The notes under the pieces are model-generated. The model searched no databases, had not been told where the DNA came from, and saw nothing but the letters and a program-made list of their open reading frames with translations. From a virus, in the IMG/VR virus record IMGVR_UViG_3300021404_000005, positions 62,001 to 126,000 of that record: 64,000 nucleotides of DNA; one strand, given 5' to 3'. Positions 17,280-25,347 of this stretch are shown here, in pieces (position 1 is the stretch's first letter; every line of letters begins with the position of its first letter). The position numbers were made by a program, and so were the translations under genes.

Positions 17280-18124
17280 TACTTACCTGCCGTTCCGGGA
17301 CACCCCGTTACTGTTGGGTCAGTAGCAGCCTGCGGACGGAACAAGGGACAGTAGAAGCAATCCTCATACGAAGGAGTCATAGGCACGTCCCAGATTGACA
17401 TCCTGCCCTCGTTGACCTCCACGGCTACAGCTTCACGAACTTCAGTCTTTGCCAGGACGTTCTTTACTAGCTCGAAGTCCTCAGCGGTAATGATATGCTC
17501 CCACACATAACCCTCGTCTAGCGAAGACTTGGTGCGCGGCCAGCTAGCTAGTACTACACGGTCAACGCGGTAACCGAGATACATGTAGCCAATTGCATAA
17601 AGCAACATCTGAATGTAGTAGTGCTGTGGAGGACCTTGCCTGCGAAGTTTATCTCGCGGTCCTTCACCTTGGCACTTGTGGTCTACCAGCGAGAATGTAT
17701 CGCTATCGTAAAGGTCGGCCGTGCCCGGATGAGACTGTAGTGCATTAGGGTCCGGACAGACCTTCGTCTCCGTCTTCCACCGCTCCTTGTAAGCACGCTC
17801 AACTAGGTGTTCCTTGTTGTCCCAGTCAAAAGCTTGCTCAAGGAACGCATGGATAGCGGTGCCGACCATGGACGCCCATGGGTCAGATACGTGATTGTCT
17901 GAATGCAGCTTGTGGCCTGACATCTTCGCGATGAGGAGCCTGTCACACTCGTGTCCTAGCTCGCTAGGACCGAGATGACGCTGCACGTTGCGCGGAAGCC
18001 TGTTGGCGTAGTTAATCGCAACGCTTTTCAGCTCACGCCAGTATGATTGCGCCCACATGGAGTTGCCGTTAAGAACGGCAGGCGTAGCGTCCGAGAAAAA
18101 AGACGACGGATTGGTGGTCGGCAT
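17279..18124 (-). CDS. Cas4/RecB-like PD-(D/E)XK exonuclease with Fe-S cysteines
   Basis: 281 residues. Core nuclease motif: GTADLYDSD then FSLVDHKC, with MVGTAIHAFLEQAF and QMLLYAIGYMYLGY helices. One cysteine near residue 60 (HECDRLL) and three at the C-terminus (CFYCP, GCPG) match the four-cysteine Fe-S arrangement of Cas4-like nucleases. In phages these act in replication or recombination. No CRISPR array is present nearby. No Shine-Dalgarno site; TACACT lies 7 bases before the ATG, suggesting leaderless initiation. Confidence 0.85.
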   Translation of the reverse strand: MPTTNPSSFFSDATPAVLNGNSMWAQSYWRELKSVAINYANRLPRNVQRHLGPSELGHECDRLLIAKMSGHKLHSDNHVSDPWASMVGTAIHAFLEQAFDWDNKEHLVERAYKERWKTETKVCPDPNALQSHPGTADLYDSDTFSLVDHKCQGEGPRDKLRRQGPPQHYYIQMLLYAIGYMYLGYRVDRVVLASWPRTKSSLDEGYVWEHIITAEDFELVKNVLAKTEVREAVAVEVNEGRMSIWDVPMTPSYEDCFYCPLFRPQAATDPTVTGCPGTAGK

Positions 18125-18143
18125 GAACGTAAGTGTAACTTAC
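18125..18143 (-). promoter_or_regulatory. palindromic leaderless promoter of Cas4-like gene
   Basis: The 15 bases between genes hold GTAAGT-TAC-ACTTAC (18129-18143), with the hexamer TACACT (18132-18137 on the minus strand) seven bases before the ATG. The palindrome would overlap the -10 element and the start, as an operator does. Confidence 0.45.
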
Positions 18144-18514
18144 GACTTCGGGTGCTTGCTAACAGGAGACAATGACCACTGACCGTTACCCGGTCGCTTA
18201 TACTCTTCGTACAAGTCAGGATGGTCTTCTGCGAAAGACTTCTGCTGGAAGCGCCTAGGGTTGCTGAAGGTAAGAGCGTAAGCTCCCCACGCACCGTTCG
18301 GGTGTGCCGGAATGTCGAACGCCTTGCCTGGCTGCTGTGGCCAGCGAGCCAGTTCTGCCATGATGGCGGCCTTGGTTTCGTCAGCGGCAATTTCTGCTGC
18401 TGCGGCCTCAGCTTTTTGTGCGTGATAGATAGTGAGCAAGGTCGCCAGTCGACTGTTACTATCCGGCTCTACTGCTACGCGCTCAGGGCGCTCAGGCGGC
18501 TGCGGTATAGTCAC
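18140..18514 (-). CDS. conserved hypothetical protein
   Basis: 124 residues from a GTG with a near-perfect GGAGGAAAG site. Long Ala-rich helix (AQKAEAAAAEIAADETKAAIMAELARW) then a beta region (WGAYALTFSNPRRFQQ). Between the Cas4-like nuclease and another conserved small gene, GTGA-coupled to the latter. Possibly a nuclease partner; no direct evidence. Confidence 0.7.
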   Translation of the reverse strand: MTIPQPPERPERVAVEPDSNSRLATLLTIYHAQKAEAAAAEIAADETKAAIMAELARWPQQPGKAFDIPAHPNGAWGAYALTFSNPRRFQQKSFAEDHPDLYEEYKRPGNGQWSLSPVSKHPKS

Positions 18515-18870
18515 CTTTCCTCCATGTAAATGTCAAAGGTGTTTCCTGACCTAGGACGAATGCTGACCCAGGAGCTAAGAGCCATCACGTTCAAGTACTT
18601 ACTGCCGTCATTACGCTCATGTACGCGAAGGTGAACTGCTCTTTCGTGCTCATCTTCACCTAGCTTGAACTTGATAATTGGACTCTTACCAAGCGGACGC
18701 GTAGGGTACGTGCTGTAATGTTCAACGAAGGTGTCAGAGTCGTCAGGTCCTTGCGATAGCTCATCTACGTGAGCGTTAAGATTTTCGATGTACATCTGCT
18801 GCGTACGGATGTAACGTTGTGCCCACTTAGGTAGCTTAGCTAGCTGCTCGGCTGTAGGTTCCATGTTCAC
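18511..18870 (-). CDS. conserved hypothetical protein with coiled coil
   Basis: 119 residues. Begins MNMEPTAEQLAKLPKWAQRYIRTQQMYIENLN, a layout common to small actinophage proteins, followed by a beta-rich C-terminus (HLRVHERNDGSKYLNVMAL). GTG at 18870 overlaps the upstream stop (GTGA); an ATG two codons later is equally possible. Function unknown. Confidence 0.7.
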   Translation of the reverse strand: MNMEPTAEQLAKLPKWAQRYIRTQQMYIENLNAHVDELSQGPDDSDTFVEHYSTYPTRPLGKSPIIKFKLGEDEHERAVHLRVHERNDGSKYLNVMALSSWVSIRPRSGNTFDIYMEER

Positions 18871-19070
18871 GCGTTCCTTGGCTTAGACGGGATGTGCAAG
18901 AGTGCCCAGTGAGTGACGCTTGGCAGTACCCTCTCGGTGTTCCAGTGCAACCAGTGCTCACCGTCGTTCACCGCAAGTACAACACGGTCGTAGGTGTAGT
19001 CCCACACCCAGCACAGCCTGCGCACTGGAGGCGTAGTCCCGTCCTTGGCGTCTCGCCACTCAGTCGTCAT
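18867..19070 (-). CDS. small hypothetical protein, 67 aa
   Basis: Start chosen at MTTEWRDAKDG because the upstream part of the frame runs into the divergent promoter gap (19071-19200). Trp-rich (VWDYTYDRVVLAVNDGEHWLHW). First gene of the leftward replication operon. A GGGAATACT element with CAACGTTG lies just upstream (19082-19109). Confidence 0.6.
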   Translation of the reverse strand: MTTEWRDAKDGTTPPVRRLCWVWDYTYDRVVLAVNDGEHWLHWNTERVLPSVTHWALLHIPSKPRNA

Positions 19071-19081
19071 CACGCGCTTGT

Positions 19082-19109
19082 CAACGTTGTCGGCAACGTA
19101 AGTATTCCC
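19082..19109 (-). promoter_or_regulatory. GGGAATACT + CAACGTTG element
   Basis: On the minus strand GGGAATACT is followed 11 bases later by the palindrome CAACGTTG. The pair occurs in the divergent gap between the leftward replication operon and the rightward primase gene and recurs at other gene boundaries (51383, 53718, 60124, 33789). Confidence 0.4.
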
Positions 19110-19200
19110 GGAACTAGACCTGGCCAAAACGTCGTTACAGCCAGCGGAGTGCTCACCTTGAGGAGTACCCTGGAGTCTTCCCCGACAGGACGGAGCAACG

Positions 19201-21531
19201 ATGCAGTTTGCCCTCACGCCTCGTGAGACAGTGCAGGACCTAGCTTGGGAGATGGTAGACAAGGGCTGGCAGCCGGTGTTCTGCCTAGCCAGGCAGAGCG
19301 GTTCCTTCACCCCGCAGCACGGTTCCACTGGTGGCTCAGCCCCCTACGGGTGGGACGGCAGGCAGCCTGATGGTGCACATCGACTGGCGTTCCGGCCGCC
19401 AACTAACGTCGTCGTCTTCGACGTAGACCATTACGACGGCAAGCGCGGAGCCGACACCATTGACGCGGCCGAAGCCCGTCTTGGACCGCTGCCTCTCACC
19501 TGGAAGGTGTCATCTCGTGGAGATGAAAACCCGTCAGGGCGGTATCTATTCCGCAAGCCCGTAGACCTTGACTTTACCGACAGTGCGCTTTCCGCATTCG
19601 GCACTGATGGTGTCACCAACGTGGAAATCGTGCGCACTGCGCACCGCTTCTCCTGGGCACCAGGTGACATCAACCACAAGAATGGCCAGGTGGTAATGTG
19701 CTTCGACCCTGACGGGGAGCCTGGAAAGCTGCCGAACGTTAATGACCTGCCCGAGCTGCCGGAAGCTTGGGTAGCTTATCTGCGTAACCCTCCTGTTCCG
19801 CAAACTGCCATGGCTTACAACGCTCCTTGCGACGGCCCGGAATGGTGGCTAGCGCAGGCTGATGACTCCTTGGGAACGCGCCAGGAGCTGGCCGGCTTCG
19901 GCATGAAGATAATGAACAGCCGCCAGCCTGTGGAAGTAGCTATGGAGCAGATGCTCCGGTGCTCACTTGCCCTGGACCCTGCACGTCCTTGGCGCGAGTC
20001 CGACCTTTGGCCGCTGCTGGACACCAATACTCAGCGCAAGGTAGCGGAGAACCTGGCCCGCCAGGACTTCGAGTACGAGTTCGTCAAGGACCAGTCCCAC
20101 GCCACTGACGAGCAGCTAACTAAAGAAGCAGAGCGTACGCAAGAGGAATACCAGCGCAAGAAGGCGTTTGATGAGGCTGCTAAGCAGCGTCTTCAGGCTG
20201 TTACTAACTTCGTGGTAGAGCAGAAGCCGGGTATTCCTATCTGCTTTGACCCTGATGACCCCGACTTCGAGCCTGAGCCGCAGGTAACCACCGCTAACTT
20301 CCACGACATGATTCGTGGTCTTCCTGTGTACAAGCAGGAAGTAGGCCGGATGCTAGCGCGCAAGATTGCGGAAAAGGATGTCCGCGACCTTTTGAAGAAA
20401 GAGTTCAAGGGGTTTCAGGACATCACTCAACAGCAGGAAATTCCGGAGCCGGAACGACTGCAAGTAGTAGGCAAGGACCAGAAGTCTTCAGCGGTAATTC
20501 CGCGCAAGACTGTAAGCGTGCTGTCAGGACACCGGGCGTCAGGTAAGACCTGGGTCGCAGCTGCTTTCGCAGCTCAGGAAATGCGGGCAGACCGACACGT
20601 AATCTGGGTGGACTTCGAGCGCCAGCCTGCACTGCTGCGGGAAAAGCTGAAGATTTGCGGCATAGTCTCAGATGAGGTTGTACGTAATCAGCTTCACTAC
20701 ACTGATGAACTTCCTCCGGACCTTGCGTTCGAAGCTGCTCAGTATCCTGACTGCCTTATCGTCATCGACGCCTGGCGCGGTCTGCAACAGGACGTGGCCC
20801 CTGCTACCTCAGCTAACGACGGCGACGCCGTAGAGCAGGTGTACGCAGACGTGCTTAATCCTGCTGTAGGCGTAGGCGCTACCATCGTAATCCTTGACCA
20901 CCTTGCCAAGACGGGCATAGGGGGCACGTTCGGTTCTGAGCGGAAGGAATCCGCTGCTGACTACGTGTTCAAGGTGGAGCAACTACAAGCATTCTCCCGT
21001 AAGTCCGAGGGTTACTCTGCCATGACGGTCACCAAGGACCGTTACGGGCACCACACAGTGGACACTGCGGTTGCTTACCTGTGGGTGCCGGCTGGTGATA
21101 GCGGCGGACCGTCCATCAAGGACTACCCCCGGATGCCTGAGCTACGTAACTGGTCGCCTGTGGCTGATGAAGTACCGACACCTGGAGAGGTGCTGAACGG
21201 CGACGAGACGCCCGCTAAGACTGTCAAGCAGCCGAGAGAGCGCACTAGCGACGAAGACGTAGCACGCCGTGACAGAGCCATCCTGGCCATCGTGGGCGAA
21301 GAACCTCTGAAATACGGCCAGCGTGAGCTAAGTCGCGAAGTGTGGGCACAGTACCCAGAAATCTTTGCGTCAGATGAAGCAGTGCGTTCTCCTATAAAAA
21401 GGCTAAAGCGTACCGGTCATCTAATTGCGGACAGCAGTGGCAAGTTTGAAGTACGTCAGTCTCCCATCCCTACACCTACTACTAAGGACATCGACCTGAG
21501 CCTCCCGGAGGACTCTGATGAAGATGACTAA
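19201..21531 (+). CDS. primase-polymerase / RepA-like helicase fusion
   Basis: 776 residues. N-terminal archaeo-eukaryotic-type prim-pol (about 1-200): FDVDHYDGKRG gives the DxD metal site, followed by SSRGDENPSGRYLF and VEIVRTAHRFSWAPG. Middle helical linker. C-terminal RecA/RepA-like ATPase: Walker A SGHRASGKTW (about 440), Walker B CLIVIDAW (about 517), ILDHLAK. A winged-helix-like end (REVWAQYPEIFASDEAVRSPIKRL) may bind DNA. It primes and unwinds at the phage fork and heads the rightward replication unit. Confidence 0.9.
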   Translation: MQFALTPRETVQDLAWEMVDKGWQPVFCLARQSGSFTPQHGSTGGSAPYGWDGRQPDGAHRLAFRPPTNVVVFDVDHYDGKRGADTIDAAEARLGPLPLTWKVSSRGDENPSGRYLFRKPVDLDFTDSALSAFGTDGVTNVEIVRTAHRFSWAPGDINHKNGQVVMCFDPDGEPGKLPNVNDLPELPEAWVAYLRNPPVPQTAMAYNAPCDGPEWWLAQADDSLGTRQELAGFGMKIMNSRQPVEVAMEQMLRCSLALDPARPWRESDLWPLLDTNTQRKVAENLARQDFEYEFVKDQSHATDEQLTKEAERTQEEYQRKKAFDEAAKQRLQAVTNFVVEQKPGIPICFDPDDPDFEPEPQVTTANFHDMIRGLPVYKQEVGRMLARKIAEKDVRDLLKKEFKGFQDITQQQEIPEPERLQVVGKDQKSSAVIPRKTVSVLSGHRASGKTWVAAAFAAQEMRADRHVIWVDFERQPALLREKLKICGIVSDEVVRNQLHYTDELPPDLAFEAAQYPDCLIVIDAWRGLQQDVAPATSANDGDAVEQVYADVLNPAVGVGATIVILDHLAKTGIGGTFGSERKESAADYVFKVEQLQAFSRKSEGYSAMTVTKDRYGHHTVDTAVAYLWVPAGDSGGPSIKDYPRMPELRNWSPVADEVPTPGEVLNGDETPAKTVKQPRERTSDEDVARRDRAILAIVGEEPLKYGQRELSREVWAQYPEIFASDEAVRSPIKRLKRTGHLIADSSGKFEVRQSPIPTPTTKDIDLSLPEDSDEDD

Positions 21532-21537
21532 GGCACT

Positions 21538-21681
21538 GGGTCACTGGGTTGGGTCACTGGGTCATGACCCAATAATCACCCTCAGTGTCACTGGGTCAGT
21601 GGGGTGGGTCATGGGTGCCCTTCTATGAAATAGAAGCCCTGACCCAACCCAGTGACCCGACACACGGTGACCCAACCCAAA
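21538..21681. repeat. iteron cluster with 19-bp perfect inverted repeat (candidate origin)
   Basis: The 210-base spacer between primase-helicase and polymerase contains about nine GGGTCA(C/T) or inverted GTGACCC units. The block GGGTCACTGGGTTGGGTCA at 21538-21556 is repeated exactly in inverse at 21640-21658, and GGGTCATGACCC is a palindrome in between. A CTTCTAT-gaa-ATAGAAG hairpin also lies inside. Clustered iterons beside the initiator genes are typical of replication origins. A regulatory RNA is the alternative. Confidence 0.65.
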
Positions 21682-21727
21682 AGAAAAGACACACCTGATG
21701 GTGAGAGTCGAAGCAGTGGAGACTGGA

Positions 21728-21741
21728 GGTAGGCTGAGCCA
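21728..21741 (+). promoter_or_regulatory. leaderless-type promoter of DNA polymerase gene
   Basis: GGTAGGCT ends six bases before the GTG start, the same 8-mer and spacing as at 26249 and 42236. The nearest GGAGG is 12 bases from the GTG, too far for a good ribosome site. Confidence 0.5.
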
Positions 21742-23910
21742 GTGGCAAGCCGACTGAGTGAAGATGAAAAGCTGGAGCGTGCTCGCATCAAGGCCGACAA
21801 GGCTGCTGCGAAGCTAGCCGAGCGGGAGGCCGCTGCGGCTGCCCGCAAGGCAGAGATGGAATTCCGCAAGCAAGAGCGTGCTGCCGAGAGCGCCAGGCTT
21901 AAGGCCGAAAAGGCCGAGGTAAAGATTCGTGAGAAGCTAGCGCTAGCAGTGGCCAAGCTGGAAGAGGCCGAGGGGCCTAAGCACCAGCTACCTGCTGTAG
22001 TGGGCCGCGATGGCGTAGTGGTCTCCGTCGATACCGCGACTGCCTGGAAAGTCCTTCAGGACTACCTGAGCGCTTTGTGCCTGGACGTGGAGACTTCTGG
22101 TTACCCGCCAGGGCACGAGCACTACGCGCTTCGTACGGTCCAGCTAGGCGGCGAGCATTACGCCGTAGTACTGGATGCTGATGACGAAGAGCAGATGGTC
22201 CTGGCGTCCCTGGCGCTCAAGATGTCTGTCAAGCTTCATGCGCACAGTGCTGTGGCTGACCTGGTGCCTTGCGTTATCGCGGGCCTTATTGGCTGGGACG
22301 AGGCTTGGGTCAAGATGCACGATTCCGTGCTCTACGCCAAGCTGACGGACCCTAAGCAATCTGGGTCCGATGCCGAGGGCCTTAAGGAGCTAGCCGCAGC
22401 CCTGCTGTCGCACTACGCCACCGCGCCTCTGGCCGAGAAAGCCAAGAACGCGTTGTTCAAGGTAATGGGTTGCCTGGTCAGTACTGAAATCACCACTCCA
22501 GTTGAGCGTAATGGCTGGTACATGGTGAACAAGAACTGCGAGACCATGATTGTCTATGCAGGTTCTGACGTACTGGACCTAGGTGCAGTGCTACGCATGC
22601 TGCCATCGCTGCCGGTGGACAACAGTGTGCTCGACCGTGAACGAGAGTTTGAGGCTATCTGCTCACGCGTTGCCTGGACCGGGTTCAAGCTAGACACTGA
22701 GCACGTTAAGTCAATGATTGCTAAGTACGAAAAGGAGCGCGAAGAACTTCTCGCTATCGTTCAGTACTTGTCAAGCGGACTCATAGAGAACCCGTCTTCA
22801 CCGGATACAGGCGAGAAGTTGTTGCAACTTTTCCCTGAGCTTGACGGCAAGCTGGAGCTAAGTGAGAAGACTGGTAAGCCATCCGCAGCTAAAGCATCTC
22901 TAGAGCGCCCTGCCAAGGAAGGTAACGTGCTGTGCAAGGCAATCCTTGCCTACAGGCACGCTGTGACCACCTTGGGTCTTCTTCTGCGGCCATTGGAGAA
23001 CCTGTGTGACTACGGTGATGGTCGCATGCGACCTACGGTGTACACCATCAACGCAGACACTGGTCGTACATCCTGCGTGCGTCCCAACGGTCAGCAGTTC
23101 TCTCGCCAGGGCGGCATCAGGCAGTGCGTGCGTGCTGACGAGGAGTTCCTAGGCATCTCAGCTGACTTCCAAGGGTGTGAAATCCGCGTTGCGGCAGCCC
23201 TGTCAGGAGACAAGGAAGTTCTAGAGGCTGAGATTTCGCCTAAGTGCTACCTGTGCGAAGGTAATCCTTGCACTTGCGGTAAGCACCACACCGGACTCCA
23301 CTGGCTGGCGGCTCACATCGCGTGGGGCGAAGGAGCTACCAAGGAGAACCGTTACGTTGCCAAGCGCATCATCTTCTCCAAGCTGTTCGGTGGCTCGCCT
23401 GCTGCTGGCGCACGTCAGACAGGCGTTACGCTTGAAGAGTCTCAGGCAGTACACGATGCGTTCTCCAAGATTGCTCCTGTGTACACGGCGTGGGACAAGT
23501 GGTTGCGCAAGTGCTTCTACGAGGGCAAGATGGTGTGGCGGGACTACGAGAACGGGCAGAACTACTGCAACGACCTACCTGGCAGCCGTCGCGGTATCTA
23601 TCGCACATACTCAGGCCGCAATATCTACATCAACAGCGGGCATGCTTTCGGTAATTACGCTATCCAGGGCACTGCTCGCGAACTCCTGGTAGATGGTGTC
23701 CTGCGGTGGAACAAGACGCGCTGGGCGCAGTATCCTATCCTACCTGTGCATGATGAGGTAATTTGCTTCGTAAAACAGGAGGAGGCAGACGAGGCAGTTC
23801 AGACCCTAAAAGAGTGCATGGAGACTGATGTTCTTAGCACACCTGACTTTTACGTAAAGATTGGGGCCGACCCTGACAAGCCTTTCGCCTATTGGCCCGA
23901 CAGCTCCTGA
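21742..23910 (+). CDS. polA-like: family A DNA polymerase
   Basis: 722 residues. 3'-5' exonuclease domain with LDVETSG and later D residues; polymerase motifs A (GISADFQGCEIRVAAALSG), B (RYVAKRIIFSKLFGG) and C (LPVHDEV). A CYLCEGNPCTCGKHH zinc knuckle is inserted between motifs A and B. Unusually, the first 80 residues form a charged Ala/Lys/Glu coiled coil before the exonuclease, which could tether it to the primase-helicase or another partner. Replicative polymerase of the phage. Confidence 0.95.
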   Translation: MASRLSEDEKLERARIKADKAAAKLAEREAAAAARKAEMEFRKQERAAESARLKAEKAEVKIREKLALAVAKLEEAEGPKHQLPAVVGRDGVVVSVDTATAWKVLQDYLSALCLDVETSGYPPGHEHYALRTVQLGGEHYAVVLDADDEEQMVLASLALKMSVKLHAHSAVADLVPCVIAGLIGWDEAWVKMHDSVLYAKLTDPKQSGSDAEGLKELAAALLSHYATAPLAEKAKNALFKVMGCLVSTEITTPVERNGWYMVNKNCETMIVYAGSDVLDLGAVLRMLPSLPVDNSVLDREREFEAICSRVAWTGFKLDTEHVKSMIAKYEKEREELLAIVQYLSSGLIENPSSPDTGEKLLQLFPELDGKLELSEKTGKPSAAKASLERPAKEGNVLCKAILAYRHAVTTLGLLLRPLENLCDYGDGRMRPTVYTINADTGRTSCVRPNGQQFSRQGGIRQCVRADEEFLGISADFQGCEIRVAAALSGDKEVLEAEISPKCYLCEGNPCTCGKHHTGLHWLAAHIAWGEGATKENRYVAKRIIFSKLFGGSPAAGARQTGVTLEESQAVHDAFSKIAPVYTAWDKWLRKCFYEGKMVWRDYENGQNYCNDLPGSRRGIYRTYSGRNIYINSGHAFGNYAIQGTARELLVDGVLRWNKTRWAQYPILPVHDEVICFVKQEEADEAVQTLKECMETDVLSTPDFYVKIGADPDKPFAYWPDSS

Positions 23911-24400
23911 TTTTTTCGCAGATAAGTGCGGTGAATGGATGCCTAAAGCCCGCACTTGGTGTGCCCGGAAACCGGGTCACAAGAAAAAAGCTCACAGTAG
24001 TCCACAGAGTATGGAGGCTGAGAGAGCCTACAACAGTATTAAGAATGGCAGTACGTACGAAGCGCGAATGGCTAATCCGGATTTGCGTAATCGAGAGAAG
24101 GAATACGCTACCGCTAAATATCAACGCCGAATACATATGGTAAATATCATAAAACTTATGTCTGGTTGTGTTGACTGCGGATACGATAAGCACCCAGCGG
24201 CTCTAGAATTCGACCATTTGCCGGGAACAGTTAAGTATCGAGACATAGGTAAACTTTACATGCAATCGCTTAAAGTTTTGTTTACTGAGATAGCTAAGTG
24301 CGAGGTAGTTTGTGCTAATTGTCACAGAATAAGGACGGCTACTAGAGACCAGTATAAGAATCCCGGTGTTTTGGTCCTGAAAGGAATTCCTGATGGCTAA
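23861..24400 (+). CDS. HNH endonuclease
   Basis: HNH core: GCVDCGYDKHPAALEFDHLPG, then EIAKCEVVCANCHRIRT, giving the two CxxC pairs and the catalytic DH. An N-terminal KCGEW...WCARKPGH zinc element favours an upstream start (TTG at 23861, overlapping the polymerase end by 50 bases); the first ATG is at 23939 and would drop the first cysteine. Located directly after the polymerase, as free-standing homing endonucleases often are. Confidence 0.8.
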   Translation: MGPTLTSLSPIGPTAPDFFADKCGEWMPKARTWCARKPGHKKKAHSSPQSMEAERAYNSIKNGSTYEARMANPDLRNREKEYATAKYQRRIHMVNIIKLMSGCVDCGYDKHPAALEFDHLPGTVKYRDIGKLYMQSLKVLFTEIAKCEVVCANCHRIRTATRDQYKNPGVLVLKGIPDG

Positions 24401-24548
24401 AATCCAGAAGCCGGAGCGGAGCCGGAAGCCAGAGCCGTGTAAGAGTTGCGGTGACGACGTGTGGAATCCTTACACTGGCTCGTGCGATGCGTGTCATGCT
24501 AAGGTATATGCAGTGTTCGTAGAGGCGATGGGATGGGACGATGAATAA
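24393..24548 (+). CDS. small zinc-ribbon protein, 51 aa
   Basis: Starts MAKIQKPERSRKPEPCKSCGDDV with AAAGGA eight bases upstream and contains CKSC plus CDACH, a compact zinc ribbon. Start lies inside the HNH gene end; its stop overlaps the next ATG (ATGAATAA). Confidence 0.7.
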   Translation: MAKIQKPERSRKPEPCKSCGDDVWNPYTGSCDACHAKVYAVFVEAMGWDDE

Positions 24549-24780
24549 CCCTAATGGTTTGTACATCAGGTTTCGCCTGTGGCTGGCGCGCAAATTGGAC
24601 GTTGGGCCTGATGCGGGCGAGGGCTGGTGTCTTAACTGTGCGATTAATGGGGGCAAGACTCTCATAACTTCCGCAGACGGTATTATGAACCACGTTAGGC
24701 TTGACCATCACGGCGCGACAGTTACTGCACGCACATCCGTACCTGTGTGTAATGATGAGGACCCTGACGAATGGGTTTAA
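24541..24780 (+). CDS. small C2H2-like zinc protein
   Basis: 79 residues. CLNCAINGGK...IMNHVRLDHHG has the spacing of a zinc finger with CxxC and late His residues. Coupled to the preceding zinc-ribbon gene. Function unknown. Confidence 0.7.
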   Translation: MNNPNGLYIRFRLWLARKLDVGPDAGEGWCLNCAINGGKTLITSADGIMNHVRLDHHGATVTARTSVPVCNDEDPDEWV

Positions 24781-24788
24781 GTGGTAAG

Positions 24789-24838
24789 CTGTCGCTCATA
24801 AGTCCTCAAATTTACAGGGAGACTATAATGAGCGACAG
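24789..24838 (+). promoter_or_regulatory. 11-bp inverted repeat bracketing a gene start
   Basis: CTGTCGCTCAT (24789-24799) and its exact inverse ATGAGCGACAG (24828-24838), where the ATG is the start codon of the next gene. The GGGAG ribosome site lies in the 28-base spacer. The 12-mer AGCTGTCGCTCA recurs in the ribonucleotide reductase leader at 34858. Confidence 0.5.
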
Positions 24839-25100
24839 TTCTTACTATTTCTGGCTGGACGACGAGTTGCTGACCCACGTGCTAGGTGCACTGGGTAGTG
24901 AGTTCGTTACTGTTAGCCTGCTGAAGACCGTAAAAGGCAAGCGTATATTCAAGACCCGGATTACTTCTGACCAGTTGACACGCCTGTTCCTTACGGGTAA
25001 TTACCCTGACGAGCTAGACGGTTGCCGTGAGGTAGACGTAATAGAGAAGGGGCAGTTGTTCCGCAGGCCCAAGAGCATGGGGACGCCTAGTGTGGTTTAA
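24828..25100 (+). CDS. hypothetical protein, 90 aa
   Basis: Start MSDSSYYFWLDDELLTHVLGAL chosen because of GGGAG and the inverted repeat at its ATG; the longer frame from 24771 overlaps the previous gene. A beta-hairpin-like middle (TVKGKRIFKTRIT) and no motif that I recognise. Confidence 0.65.
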   Translation: MSDSSYYFWLDDELLTHVLGALGSEFVTVSLLKTVKGKRIFKTRITSDQLTRLFLTGNYPDELDGCREVDVIEKGQLFRRPKSMGTPSVV

Positions 25101-25347
25101 CAACGACTGCGTGCGCAGGACTGCGGCGGCTGAGGTAACCTCGCTTGGCGTGAGTACTGATACTGATTTCAAGGAAGCAGTTTTCGTTAAAATTCGTGAA
25201 GCAGTACGTGAATTCCGGTGGGGCGGTTACGGACTTGATTACGTAGCGGAAACAATCGGTGACGCCGAGGAATGGCTAGATGACCTATCCATGGATATCG
25301 TCTATGCTGTAGAAGAGACAACAAACTCCTGGAAGGAAAAGCAGTGA
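25090..25347 (+). CDS. hypothetical protein, 85 aa
   Basis: GTG start seven bases after GGGGA and overlapping the upstream stop. Helical, acidic (IGDAEEWLDDLSMDIVYAVEE). Its stop overlaps the next gene start (GTGA). No family recognised. Confidence 0.65.
   Translation: MWFNNDCVRRTAAAEVTSLGVSTDTDFKEAVFVKIREAVREFRWGGYGLDYVAETIGDAEEWLDDLSMDIVYAVEETTNSWKEKQ

Noticed and set aside
17279-18124. Part of a CRISPR system because of the Cas4-like nuclease
   Set aside because: No repeat-spacer array or other cas gene in the window; such nucleases are common phage replication proteins.
21698-21757. 20-codon leader peptide before the polymerase (starts ATGGTGAGAG)
   Set aside because: No ribosome site, and it overlaps the polymerase start in another frame; not enough to call.
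24824-24829. Perfect TATAAT as a promoter
   Set aside because: It overlaps the ATG and GGGAG site of the gene it would drive; transcription would start inside the coding region.
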